This document shows positions 35,845 to 47,322 of a DNA stretch of 64,000 nt, piece after piece. This DNA is from Carnegiea gigantea. Taxonomy: Eukaryota; Streptophyta; Magnoliopsida; Caryophyllales; Cactaceae. Position numbers and translations under genes: made by a program. Numbering within the stretch: position 1 is the first letter of the stretch; each line of letters opens with the position of its first letter. The notes under the pieces were generated by a model, which worked only from the letters and a program-made list of their open reading frames with translations, had not been told where the DNA came from and ran no database searches. The stretch covers positions 1-64,000 of the forward strand of contig JAKOGI010001989.1 in assembly GCA_029747015.1 (NCBI GenBank), given 5' to 3'.

Positions 35845-38800
35845 ATAACACCCCAAACTCCTAGGGCTAGGAATATTATGTTTTCTTAAATCCTACTTAA
35901 CTTGTGGGGTGAAATGGATAGAGTTTCATCTAAAAACTAACCATTTCCTAGGTTTAAAGCCTTACATTAAATCCCTGCAATCAATAGAAGTGTAAAAAAC
36001 TCTAAATAAGCTCAACGGCTACACACCGAAGTCCATAACTCAACGAGTCACTTGCTTGAAGTACACTAAGCAATATTATTCAATAATAAAGAAGGAAATA
36101 AAAGACACAACTCAATGGATCACACATCCTGAGTACTGGGGGTTTACATCCCGAAATGTACCCAACTTCAGTTAAAAAGACAACTTACTAATAAGATAGT
36201 TGGCTCACATAGCCATACAGAGCGACTCATAAAAAATATGCATCATATGAACTAGAGTACTTTATCGCGTACAATTACAATTCTAGGATACATGATTTTA
36301 CATCGTTAAACGTGTAAAACAACTTCTATATGTGCACCCATGACACCTTATCAGGCAAGGGTAAACTCCAACTCGGCATAAGTGAATCGACTTCTACCTG
36401 TCACACAGAAAACTTGGGAAAAAGGGGAAAGAGTAATGGGATGAGCAACCACACGTCAGTGAGTATTCCCTGACTCCTTAAAACCAAAACTGTTGCCGGC
36501 AATAATACCAATAATAGCCATATATCACACATTTAAGTAGTGCTATCATCAATTCCCAACTATTAGGCCATGTGGTATAACTCGTAATTCATGTCTTGTC
36601 TATCCAATCACTTATAAAAAATGCTTAAATGCATGGAACAAGGATTATGCAATGAACTTTCTTTCATAGGATATACACAAGGATATAGCAGTACTTTACT
36701 TGAAATTTCATCCAAACTATACTTGGAATGTCATTCATAAGATGTGCACAGAACATACATACAAAGCTTTCTTTCTTTTTCTTGAAAACACTTTGCTTAG
36801 CCTCTTAAGGCTCATATTCTGTTATAAAGAATCTCTTTCGTATTGGTCCTCTAATGACCCTTATAAGCTTTTTGAATCTAAGTTGAACTGGCCTCTTAAT
36901 GGCCCTTAAAAATTTTTCTTTTTCTAAAATACTTAAAATGGCGAAATGCCGACTGCTTTTCTTACTTATTAGGAGAATACTCTGGGCATAAGATCAACAT
37001 AATGTGCTGGTGGGGTGAGATCTATTCTCATCCCCTGGTGAGACTATCCTCACCCATAAGCTCTTACTCCCGGGATGGGAACATAAATAGACCTACACCC
37101 TCATCAGGGCCTTCTAGGGTCTCCCACTACTAGGACTTACTCTCTAGGCTAGGGATTCCCCTGTTCTAGCATGTTCACTCCCAAAACTGTACTCATATAG
37201 TTAAAAATAGACCATCATTCACTGATAGTTATGGCTACTGTTATTTCAAACCATGAAATCCTTCTCTTTAAAAATTTAACCCTCATACACATAATTAAGC
37301 TTAATGACATAAAAGGGAGGGGTTCACATGGAACACATTCAAACACTTCATAATTAAACTTAGTAGAATGAGCAACACATGGCCTCGCAATCCACACGAT
37401 TGCGGTCAATCATAACCCAGGCCCCGTCCTCACATAGCACCGACCACAAAGAACCTCGAAAACTCTCTTTAGTTTGGCCTCAAGCCATCCAGCTACCAAC
37501 TCGGCTTCAGTTTTGTAAGCATAGCATGTCATCATAATAGTCATAATGAAAGGCGTAACAGCGACATATAAACTTACCATGCGATCAGTATCCATTCAGC
37601 GGTGCATTACGGCATTTATAAACACATAGATTTCATTAACTTAAGCAGGGTACTCAACGGACCGAATTGAACTAATAAGGCATGAAACTAACTTGCATTC
37701 ATACATTTAGGAAATAAGCATGTCATACTCATGTCATTTTCAAAGCATAACTAACCAATTATAATATGCATTGACTTAAAACGTTCTTAGGTTATTTCAA
37801 GGCCATTCTCAAGCATGAATTAGCTAACTTAACATGCATCGATTTAAAGCATGTTTAGGTCCTTTCAAAGACTACTTTTAGGCATGAATTAGCTAACTTA
37901 ACATGCATCGATTTAAAGCATGCTTAGGTCTTTTCAAAGTCTACTTTTAAACATGAACTAACCAAATTAGCATGCATCGGTTTAGAGCATTGTTTGCTCA
38001 TGTAATACCCAATTTGCTAAACATGAAACCACAAATTCTTTTGAATTACAGGGCATACTTTCCGCCAATCTAAGGAGGTTATTTTGACCTAATTTAAACA
38101 GCATTTCAGTCATAACATTAATAAAGTTCTGGGCAAAATTTCAGATATGCTATGCATGCGATCTCTAAGTTCGAATTTAATCGAAGAAACATGCATATTC
38201 AGGCATAAATTCAGTTCAATTTCTGGGAAACTTTCGGTCAGTCTAAACAAGCTTATCCTAAGCCTAAATTCAATTAAATAGCATATGCACAACCATTTCC
38301 CACAATTTCACTTAGCCTAACTAACCTTAAACTAACATGCATCCCAACTTAAGGGTTAAAATGTTTTCGAAACTACTAATACTTTGGGAAGCGAGAAACA
38401 TCTACCTCAAATCTAAGATAAGGACCCAACTCTCGGGCTAATTGAACAAATCCGGGCTAGATTCGAGTCCCTCATCCTCCTCTTGTGCTGCTGGAGCCAC
38501 AACGTTCTTCTCCTCTCTCTATTGTGAACTACTGTTGCTAAAGCTTCTTCTTCCTCTCTCAGCCTAGGGTGGTCTGGGGTGCTGTTTTGGTGACCAGTCA
38601 CTTGCCACCCTGACCTAGCGATAGAGCACTAGAGCAGTGCCACCACCGTTGTTGGTCCTCTCATCTTTCGCTCTCTCTCTGCCGGGTTGTTGAGCTTGAA
38701 AGTGATGTGGGTGGACGGTAAGGTGCAACGGTCGACGACCAAACACCAGCGTGGCGGTGGCAGACCGTCGCCCCCTCCTCTCTCTCTCTCTCTCTCTTCA

Positions 38801-39262
38801 CGTGGTGGTCTCACGGGGGCTGCGCAGCAGAGAAGCCCCCCTGTCGCGGTCCAAAATCATAACGGAGCTTTAGCCTCTTTTGTTCTTCTCCTTCCCCCCC
38901 TTTTTTGTTTCATTCGTGCTCAATTGCTACAATAACCTAATTCCCGATCCCAAATTCATTGACGCTCATTCTAGGCTTTCGTTAAAATGCTCTAAAACCG
39001 GCGCTCTAACTAAATTTGGAAAATGACTAAATAAATCGAATAACGATTTTGAAGGCATGAGTTATCATCAACTCAAAAATTTTCTAAATAATTGACAATA
39101 ATAATAATAATATTAATGACATTCTTTTTTTTAAAAATAAAATTATCTTTCACATAAGCACATCGATAATAATTTAACTCATATAGTTACTAAAATACGA
39201 TTTTATAATATAAAAAGATAATACAATCAACTTAACGAAAACTGAAGAATGCGGGTGTTACA
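35845..39262 (-). repeat. LTR A1 (3' LTR)
   Basis: About 3418 bp. The left edge is TATAACACCCCAAAC (TG decayed to TA) and the right edge is GCGGGTGTTACA. It matches 41969-45421 nearly throughout. It contains a four-copy 69-bp minisatellite (about 37746-38010), weaker ~90-bp repeats near 38040-38290 and a GC-rich, GA-rich patch (CT on the plus strand) at about 38510-38860. No coding gene is supported. Confidence 0.85.
37746..38010 (-). repeat. 69-bp minisatellite in LTR A1
   Basis: Units start near 37747, 37817, 37886 and 37955, spaced 69-70 bp. Each has an AACATGCATCGATTTAAAGC core and a TTAGGTC..TTTCAAAG block. Copies of the same unit are found in every LTR of the array. Confidence 0.85.
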
Positions 39263-41968
39263 TTCTTCCCCATTTAAAAGAATTTCGTCCTCAAAATTCC
39301 CAAGCTATGCTCAGTCATACCTAAAATGTGCACACACATGAGACAATCTATACAACTCACACTAAAATCCAAAATCTTGTTTTATAATTAATGGAAACCG
39401 AAAAGAGGCTTATGGTATCTAGTCTCCTCCTTGCCAATCCTCTTCAAGCGTCTACTCACTCTATTTAGGCATCGAGGGCAAATGCATAGAAGAGGGGCAA
39501 AAGAGTTAGCGTGAAATACCATATTAAGCTCGTTTTAAAAAGGGAAAAAGATTTTCAATTATCTAAATTCAATATGCATAGAAAACAACCACTCTACGTA
39601 TATGCATCGTCATGAATCAAAATCTAAAGGTACGACAATTAGGCAATGACATCTGAAGGTCATATACAAGCAGTCTCATTCTAAATCATGAATTCAAGAT
39701 ACTTTTAGGATCACAACGATTAACTTGGAGACTCCTATGACACATTAAAGTAGTAAGGGCATTCCATAGGAATCCCGTAGCATCACATAGCATTATATGA
39801 ACAACGACATCACGTAAGAATAACACATAGGTTCACAACAACATCGCACTTTGATGTCAAGCAGAAATCTACGGGGTTAGTCCATGTTTCAGTGTATAGA
39901 GGGTATGTCACTGGGGTAATGCATGCGGTCATTTGGGCTATAATAGGAAGCAATAGGAGTCATGTAATGTAAGTAACATGCCAAAAATCATATCACGCGA
40001 TAAGTCACACTTGTTAGACTGGGCGCACAACTCAATTGCATCCTATACAAGCTCAAAACAGGCATCAGAAAGGCTCGTGCTCTTAACAATTCACTCGCAC
40101 AACTAGTCAATGACCCAATTCCTATAATGCATCAGTGACCTTGCATAACAGACGTGAGTGTCTATATTTATTATCAATGACCTTGAATGCTCTACCACGC
40201 TACCCTTCTTACACATTAAGTACACTCTTCTCTAAATGTGAATACATGTAAATGTAGCTCTATTGTCATCTAGTCATGCATCACATACATCGTGTTCAGT
40301 TACTCAAACTATAGCATGAGAAAACAGTATTGGTGGGCTGCAAATGATGATTTAAGAGTCATATTATGCAACTAACTGCATAGATCAAATCGCTCTAACT
40401 AATACAACCATATGTTTAATCAAACTCAAACCAAGTAATCACCGAAAACGCCTTTTGTTAGCATTTGACCACAAACACATCGATGGCCACATACAACATT
40501 CCGATATATAGATACTCTTATGGTCTCGCGCAGCACATGATGCCATAATAAATCTTTAAGACATGCAGACCCACGTGGTTGTCACATAGAAAGAACACCT
40601 AGACGTGTATGCATGCGTGCAATCCATTTATAGCCTATAGTTAACAGCATGCACTAACCCATGCAAATTTAGGAGAGGTTGACGACCAATGACCTATGAT
40701 TGTTTTGAGTATGGTCGACATTAATGGTCTTATGGGTACCAGTTGAACTCTTACGAAGCACACCTACCCCATAGGTGATCATAGGAGTCTTACTGCTTAT
40801 GTCGCTCACCTTAGTAGGAGTCATTTACTATGTATAATTCCAAAGTCTGCTAGGTTCTCTCTCCCTTGCGCTTTCTAGGTGTATTACGGTTCCTTCTAGC
40901 CTAGACATTGTCACCCCATTCATGAATGACAATTCGTATAATAGAAAGCGAGTAATGCACTATTTAGGTAAGAATGGAAAAGGAGGAGAACGATGAGTAC
41001 ACTTATGCAATGTTCAACAAAGTCCTACCACTAGCACTTAGTCTTTCAAGCATGCAGACAAAAGTAGCCCCTAATTTACTTAGGAAATTCAGAATTCACA
41101 ATAGGGAGATATCATTGAGTAGGATTATTAATCAATGCAACTAATCTCCAATCATTCCTTACCTAGTCCATTACAAACGATTCCATCGAGGTACACATCT
41201 TAGCACGTACACATTTGCAAATAACATGCTGACGTGCATAAGGACCTGTACTTGTGAACCTAAACTTATTCAACATTACTAAAGGCGTGCAAGTCCTTCG
41301 GTGCAAAGTAAAACTTAACTCAACAACCAGAAGGGTATTGACTTCTCAAAATCTTTGATTTCAAAAGTGAAAAGTAGTTTATTAATTTTGAGCCTCTTCT
41401 CTACCATCTCTAAGTACGTCTGCTCTCTCTATTGTAGGGACAGAGGGGCAATTCGCACGTAGGTGCGAAGAATAAGCTTAGGAAAAGATTTTCAATCGTT
41501 CGAGTTTAAAACAAGGTGCTTTAACTTTCAATTGTCTTATCAGAGCGCATAAAGAAAACGTTTACTATTTAAACCATTACTTAGCTCACATAAGAACGTG
41601 CAAGTTAGTTAGGGTTCACATTCTAACACATGACTCGCATCTTATCCCACTGGCTTAACCAGATCACATAAAAGTCAATCAGTGAAGTCAATTAGCATGT
41701 TAGGAACATATTGCACCAATGAAGCACTAACAACGCCTCCTTAAGTTGTGAGGAGCTATTTGACTCCTATATTAACGCACAACTCGCCACTTTTAATCAA
41801 TTGACCTACTCGAGCCATACATAAGTTGCAAATGGCCATACTATAAGGGACACTTGCACACAAGGCACAACAAATGTCACATCATCATAATCTATTCCTA
41901 GGCGACCATAAGAAATACAAGGCTTAGGTCACGGCCTATGGTCACAGGACCTTGCTCTGATACCATCT
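39263..41968 (-). other. Non-coding internal domain A
   Basis: About 2.7 kb between two LTRs. Next to LTR A1 the minus strand reads GAGGACGAAATTC then TTTAAATGGGGAAGA, a polypurine border. The opposite end holds the primer site. No open frame reaches a recognisable gag or pol motif in any frame. A module at about 39411-39585 is repeated, in diverged form, at about 41370-41515. Relative to subfamily B it contains an extra segment at about 40096-40485. Confidence 0.75.
41954..41965 (-). other. Primer binding site, initiator tRNA-Met
   Basis: GCTCTGATACCA on the plus strand, a perfect complement of the 12-base TGGTATCAGAGC type, three bases from the edge of LTR A2. Confidence 0.9.
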
Positions 41969-44900
41969 TGTAACACCCCAACCCCTAAGGCTAAGAGTAT
42001 TACGTTTTCTTAAATCCTACTTAACTTCTGGGGCGAAATAGACAAAGTTTCGTCTAAAAACTAACCATTTCCCAGGCTTAAAGCCTTATATTAAATCCCT
42101 GTAATCAATGGAAGCATAAAGAACTCTAAATAAGCTCAACGGCTACATGTTGGAGTCAACGAGCCACTCGCTTGGAGTACACCAAACAATATAGTTCAAT
42201 AATAAAGAAGGAAATAAAAGATACAACTCAACGGATCAAACATCCTTAGTACTGCGGATTTACATCCCAAAATGTACCCAACTTCAGTCAAAAAGACAAC
42301 TGACTAATAAGATGGTTGGCTCACATGGCTATACAGAATGACTCATAAATAATATGCAATACATGAATTAGAGTACTTTACCACGTACAATTGTAATTCT
42401 AAGATACATCATTTTATATTGTTAAACATGTAAAACAACTTCTATATGTGCGCCCATGGCACCTTATCAGGCAAGGGTAAACTCTAACTCGGCATAAGTG
42501 AATCGACCTGTCACACAGAAAACCTGGGAAAAAAAGGACAGAGTAATGGGATGAGCAACCACACGCTCAGTGAGTATTCCTCGACTCCTTAAAACCAAAA
42601 TAGTTGCTGGCAATAATACAAATAATATCCATATACCATGCATTTAATCGTACAATTATTGTATACAATGGCAGAGAACTTCATTAATTCCCAACTATTA
42701 GGCTATGTGGTATAATACGTAATTCATGTCTTGTCTGTTTAATCACTTATGAGAGATGCTTAAACGCATGGAACAAGGATTATGCAAGGGACTTTCTTTC
42801 ATAGGATATATACAATGAGAACTTATACGCTCGACGCATTACAAGGATATAGCCATACTTTACTTGAAATTTCATTCAAACTATACTTGGAATCTCATTC
42901 ATAAGATGTGCACTAAACACGCACAGAAAGCTTTCTTTCTTTTTCTTGAAAGCACTTTGCTTAGCTTCTTCAGGCTCAAATTCTTTTAAAAAGAGTCTCT
43001 TTCATATTAGTCCTCTAATGACCCTTACAAGCTTTTTGAATCTCATTCGAACCGGCCTCTTAATGCTCCTTAAAAATCTTTCTTTTCCTTAAATACTTAA
43101 AATAATGAAATGCCAACTGCTTTTCTTACTTATTAGGAAAATACTCTGTGCATAAGATCAACATGATATGCTGGTGGGGTAAGATCTATTCTCAACGATT
43201 GGTGAGACTATCCTCACCCATAAGCTCTTACTTCCAGGATGGGAACATAAACAGACCTACACCCTCGTCAGGGTCTTCTAGGGTCTTCCACTACTGGGAC
43301 TTACTCCCAAGGCTAGGGATTCCCCTGTTCTAGCAGGTTCAGTCCTAAAACTGTACTCGTATAGTTAAAAATAGGCCATCGGTCGCTAATTGTTATGGCT
43401 ACTATTATATTAAACCCTGAAATCCTTCCTTTTTAAAATTTCACCCTCACATACGTAATCAAGCTTAATGACATAAAAGCGAGGGGTTCACACATAATAC
43501 ATTCAAACACTTCATAATTCAACTTAGCAGAATAAGCCATACATGGCCTCGCAATCCACACGATTGCGGTCAATCATAACCCAGGTCCCCTCCTCACACA
43601 GCACCGACCACAAAGAACCTCGAAAGCTCTCTTTAGTTTGACCTTAAGCCATCTAGCTACAAGTTCGGTTTCAGTTTTGTAAGCATAGCATGTCATCATA
43701 AAAGTCATAAAGAAAGGCATAACAGTGACATATAAACTTACTGAGTGATCAGCATCCATTCAGTGGCGCATTACGACATTTATAAACACATATATTTCAT
43801 TAGCCTAAGCAGGGTACTCAATGGAACGAAATGAACTAATAACGCATGTAGCTAACTTGCATTCATAACTCACATTTAGGAAATAAGCACGTCATACTCA
43901 TGTCATTTTCAAAGCACAACTAACCAACTAAACATGCATCGACTTACAAACGTTCTTCGATCGTTTCAAGGTCATTCTCAAGCATGAATTAACTAACTTA
44001 ACATGCATCGATTTAAACCACCTTTAGGTCCTTTCGAAGGCTACTTTTAAGCATGAATTAGCTAGCTTAACATGCATTGATTTAAAGCATGCTTAGGTCT
44101 TTTCAAAGGCTACCTTTAAACACGAACTAACCAAATTAGCATGCATCGGTTTAGAGCATTGTTTACTCATGTAATACCCAATTTGCTAAACATGAAACCA
44201 CATATTCTTTCAAATTACAGGGCATACTTTCTGCCAATCTAAGGAGGTTATTCTGACCTAATTGAACCAGCATTTTAGTCATAACATTAGTTCAATTCTG
44301 GGTGAAATTTTAGATAGCTTATGCATGCAATGTCTAAGTCCGAATTTAATTGAGCAAACATGCATATTCAGGCATAAATTCAGTCCAACTTTTAGGAAAT
44401 TTTTGGCCAGTCTAAACAAGCATATTCTAAGCCTGAATTCGATTGAACAACACATGCACAATCATTTTCCACAATTTCACTTAGCCTAACTGACCTTAAA
44501 CTAACATGCATCCTAACTTAAGGGCTAAAAAAATTTCGGAATTACTAATACTTTAGGAGGCAAGAAACACCTACCTCGAATCCAAGCTAAGGACCCGACT
44601 CTTGGGCTAACTGGGCAAATGAGGGTTAGATTGGAGTCCCTCATCCTCCTCTTGTGCTGCTGGAGCCACGACGTTCTTCTCCTCTCTCTACCATGAAATA
44701 CTACTACTAAATCTTCTTCTTCCTCTCTCAGCCTCTCACTCTCTCTCTCAAGTGGTGGCTGTGGTTTGGTGACCAGTCACTTGCCGCCCTGATCTAGCGG
44801 CATACCACTATAGTAGTGCCACCACCGTTGTTAGTCCTCTCATCATTCGCTCCCTCTCTCTACTGGGTTGTTGAGCTTGAAAGGGATGTGGGTGGCCGGC

Positions 44901-45421
44901 AAGGTGTAATGGTGCCCAACCAAACGCCAGCATGGCGGCGGCAGACCGTTGCCCTCCTCCTCTCTCTCTCTCTCTCTTCGCGTGGTGGTCTCACGGGGGC
45001 TGGGCCGCAGAGAAGCCCCCCTGTTAAGGTCCAAAATCAGAAAGGAGCTTCGGCCCATTTTGATCTTTTCCTTTTCCGCCCTTTTTTGGTTTCTGTTGTG
45101 CTCGATTGGTACAACAACCCAATTCTCGATCCCAAATTCGTTAGCACTCTGTCTAGGCTTGGGTTGAAACGTTCTAAAACCAGCGCCCTGACTCAATTCG
45201 AAAAACGACTAAATAAATCGAATAACGATTTTGAAGGCATAAGTTATTAATTAACGATAATAATAATAATAATGTTGATGATATTCTTTTTTTTAATAAA
45301 ATTATCATTCACATGAGCACATCGATAATAATTTAACTCATATAGTTACTAAAATATGATTTTATAACATAAAAAGGCAATACAATCAGCTTAACGAGAA
45401 ATGAAGAATGCAGGTGTTACA
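41969..45421 (-). repeat. LTR A2
   Basis: About 3453 bp, from TGTAACACCCCAACC to GCAGGTGTTACA. It is intact at both edges and similar to LTR A1 along its length, including the 69-bp units (about 43915-44165) and the GA-rich patch (about 44690-45010). The primer site on its left side makes it the 5' LTR for domain A. On its right side it is followed by a polypurine border (45422 on), which makes it at the same time the 3' LTR of the next unit. Confidence 0.85.
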
Positions 45422-46205
45422 TTCTTCTCCCCTAAAAAGAATTTCATCCTCGAAATTCCCAAGCTATGTTTAGTCATACCTAAAATGTGCACATACATGA
45501 CACAATCTACACAACTCACACTAAAATCTAAAATCTTATTTTACAATTAATGGAAACGGAAAGAGGCTTATGTTATCCTGTCTCCTCCTCGCCAATCCTC
45601 TTCAAGCGTCTACTCACTCTATTTAGGCGCCAAGGGCCAACACGTAGAAGAGGGGCAAGTGAGTTGGCGTGGAAAACCATATTAACCTCGTTTTAAAATG
45701 GGAAAAAGACTTGCAATTATCCAAACTCAATATGCATAGTAAACAACCACTATACGTATATGCATTATCATGAATCGAAATCTAAAGTATGACAATTGGG
45801 CAATGACATCTTAAGGTCATATACATTAAAGCAGTAAGGGCATTCCATGGCATCCCGTAGCATCACATAGCATTATATGAACAATGACGTCACACAAGAA
45901 TAACACATAGGTTCACAACAGCATCGCACTTTGACATCAAGCATAATCAACGGGGTTAGGCCATGTTTCAGTGCATATAGGGCACGTCCTAGGGTAATGC
46001 ATGTGGTCATTCGGGCTATAATAGGAAGTAATAGGAGTTATGTAATGCAAGTAACACGCCAAAAATCATATCACGTGATAAGTAACACATGTTAAAGTGG
46101 GCACCCAACTCAACTGCATCCTATACAGGCTCAAAACAGGCATCAGAAAGGCTCGTGCACTTAACAGTTCACTCACACAACTAGTCAATTCCCCAATTCC
46201 TATAA
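45422..46205 (-). other. Partial internal domain A copy
   Basis: Matches 39263-40130 of domain A, with an internal loss of about 80 bp near 45826. It starts at a polypurine border (ATTCTTTTTAGGGGAGAAG on the minus strand) and stops near TTCCTATAAT at 46205, where LTR B sequence begins. Confidence 0.75.
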
Positions 46206-47322
46206 TCAAAGCTACTAATAAGCATGTATTAACTAAACTAGCATATACCGATTTTTAATTAACTAAAATTAACATATATCGATTCAAGGCCACTTTCGAG
46301 TATTAATCAACTAAACTAACATTTAACGATTCGAAGTCATTTTCAGGCATAAACTAACTAAACTTAACATGTATCGCAACTTAAAGGTTAAAACAATTTT
46401 GAAACTACTAATACTTAGGAAGCGAGAAACACCCACCTGGACTCCAAGTTAGAGGACCCGATTCCTGGGCTAATTAGGAACATTTGAAGCTAAATTCACG
46501 TCCTAAGCATGGTATTGGAGTTGGTCACTATGATAGCCAAACCCTAACCTGACCCTGCTGCCTCCTCCCTTGCTGTTCTTCAGTTCCAGGCATCGAGATC
46601 GTGGCTGTCGTACAAACCGGTGGTCACCGTGTAGCCCCGCCACCGCGGTGCTCAGCTGGGCCCCTTCTCCCTCTCTCTTTCGTTCATTCTCTCTCCCTCT
46701 CTTTGCGTGTCGCGGAGGTCCAGCCGGCGCCTATCTCGCCAGTGCGCCGTCGCCGACGTCGGCCCTGGCTCGCCGTCCGGCGACCCTCCCCTCCCTCTCT
46801 CTTCCTCTCTCTTCCCTGGTGTGGGTTGTGGGGCTACGGTTTGAGAACCCCTCTGTCGCGTATGTGTGTTTCCCCGTGAAAGAGAAGGGGCTTTGCCCCC
46901 TTTTTGTATTCTTTTCCCCTTTTTTGTGTGTATTACTTGTCCAATTAACTGACATCGCTAGTCTAATTTCTAATCTTGTACCTCGTATCCTAACCCGAAT
47001 CGATGGTACGACCCTTCATCGATTCTTCAACACCAAATACATTGAGGTTTGATTTAATAAACCTCGAAACTGCTTCTAAGGTAAATAACCTAATCGTATT
47101 CGAGAAACGACTAAATTAAGCTATGGATATAATTTAAGGGCACAATTAGCACGAATTAACTTTAAAATCAATAATAGCGTTAATAATTCTTTTTAATAAA
47201 ATTATCGCTCACATAAGCACATCGATACTAATTTAATTCATATGGTTAATAAAAATACGAATTTTGTAACGTAGAAGGCAAGGCAGCCGACTTGACGTAA
47301 AATAAAGGACGCGGGTCTTACA
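46206..47322 (-). repeat. LTR B1, truncated
   Basis: Matches 52906-54021, the right end of LTR B2, ending GCGGGTCTTACA. It begins inside the 69-bp minisatellite (AAGCTACTAATAAGCATG). It includes a GC-rich patch at about 46600-46880 with long open frames on both strands; their composition and CT/GA repeats suggest chance frames rather than genes. Confidence 0.8.

Larger units (their letters stand above)
35845..46205 (-). mobile_element. Non-autonomous LTR element array, subfamily A
   Basis: The order is LTR, internal domain, LTR, partial internal domain, all on the minus strand. LTR edges read TGTAACACC on each strand. The internal domain has a perfect 12-base primer site and a polypurine border but no gag or pol. 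An LTR-internal-LTR-internal order is not produced by simple insertion and suggests unequal recombination between LTRs or a tandem integration product. The last internal domain stops after about 780 bp at a chimeric junction. Confidence 0.8.

Noticed and set aside
37746..38010. Regularly spaced repeats considered as a CRISPR array
   Set aside because: Units are contiguous tandem copies of about 69 bp without unique spacers, in a plant LTR.
41950..41968. tRNA-Met-like sequence at LTR edges considered as a tRNA gene
   Set aside because: Only 12-13 bases match and there is no cloverleaf; it is a retrotransposon primer site.
46570..47052. A 160-codon plus-strand and, at 53225-53647, a 140-codon minus-strand open frame in the LTR GC-rich patches
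   Set aside because: The residue make-up follows CT/GA repeats, both strands are open at once, and the frames are not kept between LTR copies, so they are not supported as genes.
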